Shown here: positions 30,255 through 40,949 of the stretch, piece after piece
How positions within the stretch are numbered: the first letter of the stretch is position 1
Layout: every line of letters starts with the position of its first letter
NCBI GenBank assembly: GCA_024345305.1
Contig: BRON01000012.1
Location: 1,178,001 to 1,242,000, forward strand
Origin: Mrakia gelida
Lineage: Eukaryota > Basidiomycota > Tremellomycetes > Cystofilobasidiales > Mrakiaceae
Length of the DNA stretch: 64,000 nucleotides
Direction of reading: 5' to 3'
Notes under the pieces: model-generated
The model's database searches: none
Seen by the model: only the letters and a program-made list of their open reading frames with translations
Told to the model about the DNA's origin: nothing
Made by a program: the position numbers and the translations under genes

Positions 30255-30847
30255 GGGACGAGGACGCGACGAGGGTTGGGCTCGGTTTTGTACTAGTATC
30301 TTTTTCTGGACGACGACTGTCAGTGTACTTTCGTAGCAGGTCATGTCCGAGAGTCTTTGAGACATCAGGGAGACTAAGAAAGCGACAGAGAGCGGACGAG
30401 ACGGGAGGGATAAAGCAAGGGGATCGAAACGAGTCGCGTCGTTGAGAGTCGAAGAGCGTACTAGAACGAGGATCAGCAAGGGAACGAACGAGAGACTGAA
30501 TACGAAGGAACGTGCGGGAGTAAAAAAAAGGTTGAAGGTTGGAGTAGCAAAGCAAGGGTCGAGCGACGAAGAGGTCGGAAAGAACGAAGGACGATGCGAT
30601 CACAGTACAAGCAGAACGAGAACGAGGATGATGCGATAGCTGGAGCAGTCGGTGAAGTATCTTCATCGACAAATAGTCTGCGATCAAGACGACGGAGAAA
30701 GAGGAGAAGAACAAGAGGTCAGCGCTCGTTTGTCCGTGCCCTCTTAAAACTCGTCGACGCGTCTCCTGCCTCACTCCCTCGAGCTCGCACTAACCGTCCA
30801 TCGAACGAAGCTCGCACTCACCTCATCACCTTCTCCCCTACCTTCAC
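30255..30847. other. Convergent 3' region
   Basis: These 593 bp separate the RanBD gene (+) from the 3' end of the disrupted membrane-protein gene (-). Nothing recognisable apart from purine-rich sequence. Confidence 0.35.
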
Positions 30848-31635
30848 TCAATTCGCCTCGACCTCCTCTCTCTCAGACCCAGACCCAATCAAACCCAACC
30901 CATCCTTCCCTTTCTCCTCATCGCCTCCAATCACCTCCTCTTCCAGGTTCGACTTAACAGCAGCTCTCCTCCTCCTCCTAGCTCCACTCCCACCAACGAA
31001 GCCACCGCCCCCACCACCCAGCCCCCCATCCCCTCCCAACTCTCCGAGCAGGTTGATCTCAGGCGAGGAAGGAGGAGTCATGAGCTTTTCTTCGACCTCC
31101 CTGGCCCTCTCCTTTCCCTTTCCTCCCGTCCTCCTCCTTGCCTCCTCCTCGCCGTTCCCATTCCCAACCCCAAACCCTCCCCCACTCCTCTCCATGCCAG
31201 AGCCAGAGGGGAAGAAAGCCTCCTCCGTCTTGATCAACTGACTCGCCAGGGGCGAAACGACTCGACTCCTCGGGTCCTGAGCGATGGACGAGGGGAGGGA
31301 GGTGAAGCGGACTCGGTGGTGCTGGTGCGGGGCTGGAGAGCTTGACTTTTGGGAGGTGCTGAGAATGGGTTGGGGTTGGGGAAGACAGTTGTGGGTGTGA
31401 TGGGACGGGGAAGAAGGGGGAGGGGGAGGAGGTCGTCGCGGGATGATGGTGGTTGATTGGGATCTGGAACGACGAGGGATTCGGGAGAGGGACGAGAAGG
31501 GTGAGTGGGGTTGGTCTTCGTCTTCGTCTTTTGGAGAGGAGTTGGGTTGAGGTTCTTCGATTTGGAGTTTTGAGGGAGGAGGGAGAAGGAGGGCTGGAGA
31601 AGAGGAGGGAGGAACGGAGGAGGTGATTCGGGGTG
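30848..31635 (-). pseudogene. 3' part of a host membrane-protein gene disrupted by element A
   Basis: Minus-strand open frame from the element A insertion site to TGA at 30848-30850, about 265 codons. It is Pro/Ser-rich, then has SQLIKTEEAFFPSGSG, a Gly-rich run, a basic RRRRR cluster and an acidic end. It continues, in the same frame, the coding exon found at 40950-41070 on the other side of element A: at the empty site the codons run CCA CCT GCA CCC CGA without a stop. It therefore looks like the cytosolic tail of the membrane protein whose start is at 41254. The break is the retrotransposon, with no other stop or frameshift seen. Confidence 0.7.
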
Positions 31636-31640
31636 CAGGT
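31636..31640. repeat. Left target-site duplication of element A (CAGGT)
   Basis: CAGGT directly precedes the LTR start TGTTGG and is repeated at 40950-40954 after the LTR end CAACAACA. A 5 bp duplication is typical of Ty1/copia integrases. Confidence 0.9.
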
Positions 31641-31729
31641 TGTTGGAAGGTGGCGACTCGCAGAGAGGTCTTACGTAGTAGCTTAGTAACGCGTCTCGTT
31701 CAGTCCCCATGTCAGTAACCCTCCTTAGT
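31641..31729 (+). repeat. Truncated 5' LTR of element A
   Basis: The first 89 bp match the 3' LTR at 40720 including its diagnostic variants (CCCCATGTCAGTAACCCTCC). It then breaks off into gag sequence equivalent to position 47453 of element C. Confidence 0.88.
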
Positions 31730-32751
31730 AAGAGGTCGTGAAGCAGCAGAACAACGTCAAGGACATCGAAGAATGGGACCATATGGACGAGTTCGCGCTC
31801 CACAGGATTCAAATGGCGGTCAGCGACCGAGAACTACCTCGGATCCGGAACTGCAAACACGCAAAGGAGGCATGGGATCTTCTGCGGAAGACTCACAAGG
31901 TGGAAGGAGGAGCGGGAGAGGTCATGGCCATCCGAAGGATGAGGGACCTCAAGATGGAGGAGGGAGAACCAGTACAGGAGTACATCGACGAATTCCAAAG
32001 GATCATCGACGACATGTCAGCTCTCGGCCTCAACATCCCAGACAGGATGAGCTCAATGTTCTTCCTCAGTGGGTTACCCGCATCACTCGAACAATTCATT
32101 CAACACCAAACGCTCCAGGCACAAGAATCAAAACAAGAACTCAACCCAACCGCCGTCGCCACATCCCTCCTCATCCACGTAAGGACTCACGAGTCCCTCA
32201 AACCGACCGGTACTTCATCGTCGAAGGAAACAGCCCTCCTTGTCGACAAGAGGACCGCCAAGTGCCATCAGTGCAACAAGGTCGGACACTTCAAGTCGGA
32301 GTGCAGGGAGTTGAATGGAGGAAAGCCCACGGGGCAAGGACAAGGTGGAAAGGGAAGGAAGTTCGGGAAGGGGAAGAAGGAGAACAAGGGGAACTGGAAG
32401 GATAGGGAAGAGGCGCACCTCGTAGACTACGGTCTTCAAGCAGGATCCGACATCGCGACGTCGGCCCAAGCGCTCTTCGCTCAAACCAAGCATGGATACA
32501 TCGCCGATAGTGGAGCATCAAACCACATCAACGGGGACCGGGAACGCTTCGTAACATACAAGGCGCACAACGGAACGGTCACGACGGCCAACGGATCAAT
32601 CGTTCAGATCCTCGGCATCGGCTCCATCCACCTCCAGACCACCGTGAAAGGATCAAGGAAGGCCTTCACCATCTCCGACGTATACCACATCCCAGGGTTC
32701 AGCAACCTCATCAGTATCGGTCAACTCGGTAACAAAGGAGTCGAGACCAGG
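31730..32751 (+). pseudogene. gag and protease-region fragment of element A
   Basis: Encodes the gag core, the zinc knuckle CHQCNKVGHFKSEC and the protease motif IADSGASNH, then ends in VETR where element B begins. The N-terminal ~64 codons of gag are deleted. The sequence is almost identical to elements B and C, clearly closer than element A's pol half is. Confidence 0.88.
32747..32751. repeat. Left target-site duplication of element B (CCAGG)
   Basis: CCAGG before TGTTGG at 32752 and again at 37593-37597 after the second LTR; the duplicated bases are codons of element A pol. Confidence 0.92.
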
Positions 32752-32978
32752 TGTTGGAAGGTGGCGACTCGCAGAGAGGTCTTACGTGGTAGCTTAGTAA
32801 CGCGTCTCGTTCAGTCCCCTTGTTAGTAACCATTCTTCGTAAACAGCTTTGTAAGCTACCTTCAGATCACGTGACCATTTCCATAGTATATAAACCTTTC
32901 GAGTAGCTAGCTTTATACAACAAGCTTTGAACCACATCCTGCAGACATCCCTAAGCTCAAGTGGACGACCCAACAACA
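32752..32978 (+). repeat. 5' LTR of element B
   Basis: 227 bp, TGTTGG...CAACAACA. It contains a TCACGTGA palindrome at 32867-32874 and TATATAAA at 32887-32894. Confidence 0.93.
32867..32894 (+). promoter_or_regulatory. LTR promoter: TCACGTGA E-box and TATA box
   Basis: The 8 bp palindrome TCACGTGA (CACGTG E-box, the Cbf1/bHLH-type site) is 12 bp upstream of TATATAAA. The same pair occurs in the other complete family-1 LTRs. It is absent from the truncated 5' LTR of element A. Confidence 0.7.
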
Positions 32979-32992
32979 CGTTATCAGCACCA
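32979..32992 (+). other. Primer-binding site of element B
   Basis: CGTTATCAGCACCA begins at the first base after the LTR. It is not the complement of the 3' end of initiator tRNA. It matches the complement of the anticodon arm (nt 27-40) of eukaryotic tRNA-Ile(AAU) except at wobble position 34, where inosine would account for the C. The leader from LTR to ATG is only 49 bp. Confidence 0.6.
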
Positions 32993-33027
32993 GTTCGCCA
33001 CCACTCGCTAAGCAACAATCCTTCGTC

Positions 33028-36000
33028 ATGTCAAGCAACTACTCCAAGAAGCTGGATCACAAGCTGTTCAAACTCACTGCTCTCGATGGTACCAACTACG
33101 AGACGTGGTCAGTAAGGATGGAGATCGCTTTTGGAGAAGCAGGAATCAAGCCCGTCGTCCTCGGTACGAAAACCAGGCCCAACCTCACCCCGGAAATCAT
33201 GGAAAAGGATACCACCGGACAAGAGGTCGTGAAGCAGCAGAACAACGTCAAGGACATCGAAGAATGGGACCATATGGACGAGTTCGCGCTCCACAGGATT
33301 CAAATGGCGGTCAGCGACCGAGAACTACCTCGGATCCGGAACTGCAAACACGCAAAGGAGGCATGGGATCTTCTGAGGAAGACTCACAAGGTGGAAGGAG
33401 GAGCGGGAGAGGTCATGGCCATCCGAAGGATGAGGGACCTCAAGATGGAGGAGGGAGAACCAGTACAGGAGTACATCGACGAATTCCAAAGGATCATCGA
33501 CGACATGTCAGCTCTCGGCCTCAACATCCCAGACAGGATGAGCTCAATGTTCTTCCTCAGTGGGTTACCCGCATCACTCGAACAATTCATTCAACACCAA
33601 ACGCTCCAGGCACAAGAATCAAAACAAGAACTCAACCCAACCGCCGTCGCCACATCCCTCCTCATCCACGTAAGGACTCACGAGTCCCTCAAACCGACCG
33701 GTACTTCATCGTCGAAGGAAACAGCCCTCCTTGTCGACAAGAGGACCGCCAAGTGCCATCAGTGCAACAAGGTCGGACACTTCAAGTCGGAGTGCAGGGA
33801 GTTGAATGGAGGAAAGCCCACGGGGCAAGGACAAGGTGGAAAGGGAAGGAAGTTCGGGAAGGGGAAGAAGGAGAACAAGGGGAACTGGAAGGATAGGGAA
33901 GAGGCGCACCTCGTAGACTACGGTCTTCAAGCAGGATCCGACATCGCGACGTCGGCCCAAGCGCTCTTCGCTCAAACCAAGCATGGATACATCGCCGATA
34001 GTGGAGCATCAAACCACATCAACGGGGACCGGGAACGCTTCGTAACATACAAGGCGCACAACGGAACGGTCACGACGGCCAACGGATCAATCGTTCAGAT
34101 CCTCGGCATCGGCTCCATCCACCTCCAGACCACCGTGAAAGGATCAAGGAAGGCCTTCACCATCTCCGACGTATACCACATCCCAGGGTTCAGCAACCTC
34201 ATCAGTATTGGTCAACTCGGTAACAAAGGAGTCGAGACCAGGTTCCCTAGCAAGGGGACAACCCAAACCAACAAGCGATGCCAGTTCCTTCGAGACGGAT
34301 CGCTGTTCATGGAGGGAAAAGAGGTGTCGAAGAACCTCTACATGCTGGACGTGAGCGACTTCAAGGGAGTCGGCTCAGGAGGAGAAGACGTAGCACTCGC
34401 GGCAACAGGAGTCGACAAGATCGAGGTCCTTCATCGCCGGCTCGGTCACGCTTCTATCTCCGCCATGGAGGAGTTGTCTCGTCAGAAGCTCCTACCAACC
34501 TTCACCAAAAAGGACATCATCGGATTCAAGGAAAGGATCTGCGTACCTTGCGTCGAAGGGAAACAACATCGAACTCCATTCCCCACCTCCACCACCAAAA
34601 CCACTTCACCTCTCGAACTCGTCCACACGGATCTCGCCGGACCGATGCCAATCGCCTCGGCTCAAGGAATGCGTTACATGATGACGATCTGGGACGACTT
34701 CAGCAACTACCACTGGTCGTTCGCATTGAAGAGGAAGTCGGAAACACTGGCAACATTCATCACCTGGAGGAAAAGGGAGGAGAAAAGGACCAATCACGTC
34801 GTCAAACGGATCAGGTCAGACAACGGTGGGGAATACACGTCGAAGGACTACGAGTTCTACCTCCGGGACGAAGGAATCACCAAGGAAACGACTATCCCAC
34901 GCACACCGCAACAAAACGGCAAGGCCGAACGAGGAATGCGAACCATCGAGGAGAAGATCACCTGCGCGCTACGAGACGCGAGGGACCTCGACGGATCCTA
35001 CTGGGCGGAAGCCATGAACTACGCCACATACACAATCAACCGCATTCCCTCATCCTCAGTCAACTCTCAAACCCCCTACCAAGCCTACTACAAAAGGAAG
35101 CCCGACCTCACTGCAATGCGGACGTTCGGAGCTCTCGCTTACGCGCTCAACCTTCAAAAGATCAAGCATCAACCCAAGAGCATCAAGTGCATCTTCCTCG
35201 GATACGGCGATCTCAACGGGAAGAAGGCCTATCGACTTCAAGTCCATGGAGACCCCAAGCGGTCGATCCTTCATTCTCGGGACGTTATCTTCGACGAAAC
35301 ACGTGGAGTCCACCAGACGGTGGAATTACCAGGAATGGGACGAGCCAGAATCGAGGAGGACCACAAGGAGGAGGAAGAAGAAGAGAAGGAACTGGAGGAG
35401 GACAAAGGAGAGGCACAGCACCTACTCAAGTCCAACCAACAAGACCCGGTCAGGGAGACCGAGGCAAGGAAACCCAACCCATCACGCGTCAAGCACTCCT
35501 ACACTTACGAGCCCATCATCGATGAACCGGCTGTCGATTTGAGTGGGAGCTACGGACGAGGTCAACGGCACAAGAAACCTCTCACAGGAACAGGAGACTC
35601 GGCAAGATTTGTCCAGACAGACTACGACATCACCGACTTCATTTCGGAGGACTTCGCCGGACACGCTCAAGCGACGCAACCCAAACTCGAGGATCTTCCA
35701 CCACCCTCCGTCCCAGATACATACGGAGAAGCCATGGCGTCGGAGCACGCATACTTCTGGAGGGAAGCGATGGACGAAGAGATGGAGTCGATGGAAGGGA
35801 ACGGAGTCTTTGAACTCACAGAGCTACCCTCAGGATCAAAAACGGTCAGAGGTCGCTGGGTTTACGCGCTCAAGAAAGGAGCCGACGGGAGGATTACTCG
35901 CTTCAAAGCCAGATGGGTCGCCAAGGGATTCAGTCAGCAAGAAGGAGTCGACTACGTCGAGACGTACGCACCGGTATCAAAGCTCAACTCACTCAGGATC

Positions 36001-37335
36001 GTCCTCGCCATCGCAGCATCGGAGGATCTCGATCTAGTCCAAGGAGACTTCAAGACGGCGTTCCTCACAGCAGACCTAGTCGAAACGGTCTTCATGGAAC
36101 AGCCAACAGGGTACGAACAAAAGGGAGCCGACAAGAAGAAACTCGTCGCGCATCTCCTCAAGGCCCTATACGGACTCAAACAATCGCCACTCGCGTTCTA
36201 CAATCACTCCTCAAAGTTCTTTCAAACTCAACTCAATCTCCATCCACTCGAAGCGGACCCTTGCATCTACATAGGGCATAGGAAGGGACGACGGATCATG
36301 CTGGTCCAGTACGTTGACGACTTCGTCGCCGCAGGAGACAAGGAGGATTTGGAGTGGGTCATGACGGAGATCCAGAAGGAATTCAAGATCGACGACAGAG
36401 GAGACCTCAACCCAGGAACCATCCTCGGAATCGACGTTACGAGGGACCGCAAGGCGGGGACAATGGACCTCAGCCAGAAACGATACGTTCAAACGGTCCT
36501 CGAACGATTCAACATGGTCGACGCAAAATCAAACAAGGTTCCGATGGACGACTTTAGGCAACAGTCGGTCCAATCGGAGGATTCGGGATCAGAGAAGCTG
36601 GACGGAGTACCCTACCTCGAAGCGGTGGGATCGTTGATGTACCTCCAAGTCTGCACCCGACCGGACATCGCCTTCGCCGTCGGAGTTCTCAGCCGATTCA
36701 GCTCGGACCCAAGAAGGGTCCACTGGGGAGCAGTCAAGAAGGTCATGCGATACCTACAAGGATCAGCAGACACGTCGCTTCAACTTGGAGGACACTCGGA
36801 CGCACCAATCGCAGAACTATGGACCGACTCCGACTACGCCGGAGACACGGAATCAAGACGATCAACAACAGGATTCGTCGTCAAGGTATTTGGATCCACA
36901 GTCATCTGGGCAAGTCGACGCCAAAAGGCAATCAGTCTCTCTTCTCTTGAAGCAGAGTACATCGCTCTCTCCGCAGGATGCCGGAACCTCAGATGGGTCG
37001 CCAAGATCCTCGCTGAACTCGGATACGACACCGGATCGATCCCAGTAAACGTAGACAACCAAGGAGCCATCGAAACAACCAAGAACGGTACTCACTCGGA
37101 GAAGACCAAGCACATCGACGTCGCGTACAAATACGGACGAGAGGCCCAACAGAGAGGATTCATCAAGCTCACCTACTGTCCCACCGAGGACATGCAGGCA
37201 GATATCCTCACCAAGGCTCTCGGAGTCGAAAAGCTCGAACGGTTCAAGAAATCGCTCAACATCCAGAAGGAACCCTCGCGCATGGATCAGAAGACCAGCG
37301 GAGACATGGATGGAAACCCGCAGAGGGGGAAATGA
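33028..37335 (+). CDS. Gag-Pol polyprotein of element B
   Basis: 1,435 codons in one frame. Domains in order: gag (UBN2-type) to about residue 240; zinc knuckle CHQCNKVGHFKSEC near 243; aspartic protease IADSGASNH near 324; pre-integrase HRRLGHAS near 469; integrase core with HTDLAG, DNGGEY and QQNGKAERG (D-D-35-E); reverse transcriptase with the WVYALKKG start, KARWVAKGFSQ and the YVDDFVAAG catalytic motif; RNase H with WTDSDYAGD and KHIDVAYKY. All catalytic residues are present. The C terminus differs from element C: a small change near codon 1408 shifts the frame so the protein stops 30 bp before the LTR. Confidence 0.95.
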   Translation: MSSNYSKKLDHKLFKLTALDGTNYETWSVRMEIAFGEAGIKPVVLGTKTRPNLTPEIMEKDTTGQEVVKQQNNVKDIEEWDHMDEFALHRIQMAVSDRELPRIRNCKHAKEAWDLLRKTHKVEGGAGEVMAIRRMRDLKMEEGEPVQEYIDEFQRIIDDMSALGLNIPDRMSSMFFLSGLPASLEQFIQHQTLQAQESKQELNPTAVATSLLIHVRTHESLKPTGTSSSKETALLVDKRTAKCHQCNKVGHFKSECRELNGGKPTGQGQGGKGRKFGKGKKENKGNWKDREEAHLVDYGLQAGSDIATSAQALFAQTKHGYIADSGASNHINGDRERFVTYKAHNGTVTTANGSIVQILGIGSIHLQTTVKGSRKAFTISDVYHIPGFSNLISIGQLGNKGVETRFPSKGTTQTNKRCQFLRDGSLFMEGKEVSKNLYMLDVSDFKGVGSGGEDVALAATGVDKIEVLHRRLGHASISAMEELSRQKLLPTFTKKDIIGFKERICVPCVEGKQHRTPFPTSTTKTTSPLELVHTDLAGPMPIASAQGMRYMMTIWDDFSNYHWSFALKRKSETLATFITWRKREEKRTNHVVKRIRSDNGGEYTSKDYEFYLRDEGITKETTIPRTPQQNGKAERGMRTIEEKITCALRDARDLDGSYWAEAMNYATYTINRIPSSSVNSQTPYQAYYKRKPDLTAMRTFGALAYALNLQKIKHQPKSIKCIFLGYGDLNGKKAYRLQVHGDPKRSILHSRDVIFDETRGVHQTVELPGMGRARIEEDHKEEEEEEKELEEDKGEAQHLLKSNQQDPVRETEARKPNPSRVKHSYTYEPIIDEPAVDLSGSYGRGQRHKKPLTGTGDSARFVQTDYDITDFISEDFAGHAQATQPKLEDLPPPSVPDTYGEAMASEHAYFWREAMDEEMESMEGNGVFELTELPSGSKTVRGRWVYALKKGADGRITRFKARWVAKGFSQQEGVDYVETYAPVSKLNSLRIVLAIAASEDLDLVQGDFKTAFLTADLVETVFMEQPTGYEQKGADKKKLVAHLLKALYGLKQSPLAFYNHSSKFFQTQLNLHPLEADPCIYIGHRKGRRIMLVQYVDDFVAAGDKEDLEWVMTEIQKEFKIDDRGDLNPGTILGIDVTRDRKAGTMDLSQKRYVQTVLERFNMVDAKSNKVPMDDFRQQSVQSEDSGSEKLDGVPYLEAVGSLMYLQVCTRPDIAFAVGVLSRFSSDPRRVHWGAVKKVMRYLQGSADTSLQLGGHSDAPIAELWTDSDYAGDTESRRSTTGFVVKVFGSTVIWASRRQKAISLSSLEAEYIALSAGCRNLRWVAKILAELGYDTGSIPVNVDNQGAIETTKNGTHSEKTKHIDVAYKYGREAQQRGFIKLTYCPTEDMQADILTKALGVEKLERFKKSLNIQKEPSRMDQKTSGDMDGNPQRGK

Positions 37336-37365
37336 AGGAAGGGCTCTCAGCTCGTCGAGTGGGAG

Positions 37366-37592
37366 TGTTGGAAGGTGGCGACTCGCAGAGAGGTCTTACG
37401 TGGTAGCTTAGTAACGCGTCTCGTTCAGTCCCCTTGTTAGTAACCATTCTTCGTAAACAGCTTTGTAAGCTACCTTCAGATCACGTGACCATTTCCATAG
37501 TATATAAACCTTTCGAGTAGCTAGCTTTATACAACAAGCTTTGAACCACATCCTGCAGACATCCCTAAGCTCAAGTGGACGACCCAACAACA
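37366..37592 (+). repeat. 3' LTR of element B
   Basis: 227 bp, apparently identical to the 5' LTR at 32752-32978, followed by the CCAGG duplication. Confidence 0.93.
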
Positions 37593-40500
37593 CCAGGTTC
37601 CCCAGCAAGGGGACAACCCAAACCAACAAGCGATGCCAGTTCCTTCGAGACGGATCGCTGTTCATGGAGGGAAAAGAGGTGTCGAAGAACCTCTACATGC
37701 TGGACGTGAGCGACTTCAAGGGAGTCGGCTCAGGAGGAGAAGACGTAGCACTCGCGGCAACAGGAGTCGACAAGATCGAGGTCCTTCATCGCCGGCTCGG
37801 TCACGCTTCTATCTCCGCCATGGAGGAGTTGTCTCGTCAGAAGCTCCTACCAACCTTCACCAAAAAGGACATCATCGGATTCAAGGAAAGGATCTGCGTA
37901 CCTTGCGTCGAAGGGAAACAACATCGAACTCCATTCCCCACCTCCACAACCAAAACCACTTCACCTCTCGAGCTCGTTCACACGGATCTCGCCGGACCGA
38001 TGCCAATCGCCTCGGCTCAAGGAATGCGTTACAAGATGACGATCTGGGACGACTTCAGCAACTACCACTGGTCGTTCGCATTGAAGAGGAAGTCGGAAAC
38101 ACTGGCAACATTCATCACCTGGAGGAAAAGGGAGGAGAAAAGGACCAATCACGTCGTCAAACGGATCAGGTCAGACAACGGTGGGGAATACACGTCGAAG
38201 GACTACGAGTTCTATCTCCGGGACGAAGGAATCACCAAGGAAACGACTATCCCACACACACCGCAACAAAACGGCAAGGCCGAACGAGGAATGCGAACCA
38301 TCGAGGAGAAGATCACCTGCGCGCTACGAGACGCGAGGGACCTCGACGGATCCTACTGGGCGGAAGCCATGAACTACGCCACATACACAATCAACCGCAT
38401 TCCCTCATCCTCAGTCAACTCTCAAACCCCCTACCAAGCCTACTACAAAAGGAAGCCCGACCTCACTGCAATGCGGACGTTCGGAGCTCTCGCTTACGCG
38501 CTCAACCTTCAAAAGATCAAGCATCAACCCAAGAGCATCAAGTGCATCTTCCTCGGATACGGCGATCTCAACGGGAAGAAGGCCTATCGACTTCAAGTCC
38601 ATGGAGACCCCAAGCGGTCGATCCTTCATTCTCGGGACGTTATCTTCGACGAAACACGTGGAGTCCACCAGACGGCGGAGCTACCAGGGATGGGACAAGC
38701 CGGAATCAAGGAGGACCACAAGGAGGAGGAAGAAGAAGAGAAGGAACTGGAGGAGGACAAAGGAGAGGCACAGCACCTACTCAAGTCCAACCAACAAGAC
38801 CCGGTCAGGGAGACCGAGGCAAGGAAACCCAACCCATCACGCGTCAAGCACTCCTACACTTACGAGCCCATCATCGATGAACCGGCTGTCGATTTGAGTG
38901 GGAGCTACGGACGAGGTCAACGGCACAAGAAACCTCTCACAGGAACAGGAGACTCGGCAAGATTTGTCCAGACAGACTACGACATCACCGACTTCATTTC
39001 GGAGGACTTCGCCGGACACGCTCAAGCGACGCAACCCAAACTCGAGGATCTTCCACCACCCTCCGTCCCAAATACATACGGAGAAGCCATGGCGTCGGAG
39101 CACGCATACTTCTGGAGGGAAGCGATGGACGAAGAGATGGTGTCGATGGAAGGGAACGGAGTCTTTGAACTCACAGAGCTACCCTCAGGATCAAAAACGG
39201 TCAGAGGTCGCTGGGTCTACGCGCTCAAGAAAGGAGCCGACGGGAGGATTACTCGCTTCAAAGCTAGATGGGTCGCCAAGGGATTCAGTCAGCAAGAAGG
39301 AGTCGACTACGTCGAGACGTACGCGCCGGTATCAAAGCTCAACTCACTCAGGATCGTCCTCGCCATCACAGCATCGGAGGATCTCGATCTAGTCCAAGGA
39401 GACTTCAAGACGGCGTTCCTCACAGCCGACCTAGTGGAAACGGTCTTCATGGAACAGCCAACAGGGTACGAACAAAAGGGAGCCGACAAGAAGAAACTCG
39501 TCGCGCATCTCCTCAAGGCCCTATACGGACTCAAGCAATCACCACTCGCGTTCTACAATCATTCCTCAAAGTTCTTTCAAACTCAACTCAATCTCCATCC
39601 ACTCGAAGCGGACCCTTGTATCTACATAGGGCATAGGAAGGGACGACGGATCATGTTGGTCCAGTACGTTGACGACTTCGTCGCCGCAGGAGACAAGGAG
39701 GATTTGGAGTGGGTCATGACGGAGATCCAGAAGGAATTCAAGATCGACGACAGAGGAGACCTCAACCCAGGAACCATCCTCGGAATCGACGTTACGAGGG
39801 ACCGCAAGGCGGGGACAATGGACCTCAGCCAGAAACGATACGTTCAAACGGTCCTCGAACGATTCAACATGGTCGGCGCTAAACCAAACAAGGTTCCGAT
39901 GGATGACTTTAGGCAACTGTCGGTCCAATCGGAGGATTCGGGATCAGAGAAGCTGGACGGAGTACCCTACCTCGAAGCGGTGGGATCGTTGATGTACCTC
40001 CAAGTCTGCACTCGACCGGACATCGCCTTCGCCGTCGGAGTTCTCAGCCGATTCAGCTCGGACCCGAGAAGGGTTCACTGGGGAGCAGTCAAGAAGGTCA
40101 TGCGATACCTACAAGGATCAGCAGACACGTCGCTTCAACTTGGAGGACACTCGGACGCTCCAATCGCAGAACTATGGACCGACTCCGACTACGCCGGAGA
40201 CACGGAATCAAGACGATCAACAACAGGATTCGTCGTCAAGGTATTTGGATCCACAGTCATCTGGGCAAGTCGACGCCAAAAGGCAATCAGTCTCTCTTCT
40301 CTTGAAGCAGAGTACATCGCTCTCTCCGCAGGATGCCGGAACCTCAGATGGGTCGCCAAGATCCTCGCTGAACTCGGATACGACACCGGATCGATCCCAG
40401 TAAACGTAGACAACCAAGGAGCCATCGAAACAACCAAGAACGGTACTCACTCGGAGAAGACCAAGCACATCGACGTCGCGTACAAATACGGACGAGAGGC

Positions 40501-40765
40501 CCAACAGAGAGGATTCATCAAGCTCAACTACTGTCCCACCGAGGACATGCAGTCAGACATCCTCACCAAGGCTCTCGGAGTCGAAAAGCTCGAACGGTTC
40601 AAGAAATCGCTCAACATCCAGAAGGAAGCCACGCGCGCGATCAAAAGACCAGCGGAGACATGGATGGAAACCCGCAGAGGGGGAAATGAAGGAAGGACTC
40701 TCAGCTCGTCGAGTGGGAGTGTTGGAAGGTGGCGACTCGCAGAGAGGTCTTACGTAGTAGCTTAG
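37593..40765 (+). pseudogene. pol fragment of element A (after element B)
   Basis: The element A reading frame resumes at the duplicated CCAGG with FPSKGTT and continues through pre-integrase, integrase, reverse transcriptase (YVDDFVAAG) and RNase H to a stop inside the 3' LTR at 40765. No frameshift or stop was found. It differs from elements B and C at scattered codons (for example KMTIWDD for MMTIWDD, ITASED for IAASED, MQSDI for MQADI), marking it as the older copy. Confidence 0.88.
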
Positions 40766-40949
40766 TAACGCGTCTCGTTCAGTCCCCATGTCAGTAACCC
40801 TCCTTAGTGAACAACAGCTTTGTAAGCTACCTTCAGATCACGTGACCATTTCCATAGTATATAAACCTTTCGAGTAGCTAGCTTTATACAACAAGCTTTG
40901 AACCACATCCTGCAGACATCCCTAAGCTCAAGTGGACGACCCAACAACA
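40720..40949 (+). repeat. 3' LTR of element A
   Basis: 230 bp, TGTTGG...CAACAACA, followed by CAGGT at 40950-40954. It shares CATGTCAGTAACCCTCC with the truncated 5' LTR at 31641 and differs from element B and C LTRs at these positions. Confidence 0.92.

Larger units (their letters stand above)
32752..37592 (+). mobile_element. Ty1/copia retrotransposon B (family 1), full length
   Basis: 4,841 bp with two 227 bp LTRs that look identical by eye, a primer-binding site, one long gag-pol frame, a polypurine-type tract (GAGTGGGAG) just before the 3' LTR, and a 5 bp target duplication. Integrase precedes reverse transcriptase, the Ty1/copia order. Identical LTRs point to recent insertion. It lies inside element A in the same orientation. 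Confidence 0.95.
31641..40949 (+). mobile_element. Ty1/copia retrotransposon A (family 1), 5'-deleted, interrupted by element B
   Basis: Bounded by LTR termini TGTTGG...CAACAACA and a CAGGT target duplication. The 5' LTR is truncated after 89 bp and runs straight into gag, so the rest of the LTR with its TATA box, the primer-binding site, the leader and about 193 nt of gag are missing (roughly 384 bp compared with elements B and C). Element B then interrupts it at the gag-pol boundary. The pol part after B is open and complete, followed by a 230 bp 3' LTR. Without B the remnant is about 4.46 kb. It cannot be transcribed from its own 5' end and is presumably immobile. Confidence 0.9.

Noticed and set aside
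32752..32978. CRISPR-like or satellite repeats
   Set aside because: The repeated units are LTRs with target duplications and internal retrotransposon genes. No short evenly spaced array exists in the window.
33105..33896. Long second-frame open frames inside the retrotransposons (33105-33896, 34278-35525, 37633-38880, 47337-48128, 48510-49757)
   Set aside because: They are conserved only because the copies are nearly identical. Their products are Arg/Pro/Gly-rich shadows of the gag-pol frame and show no domain.
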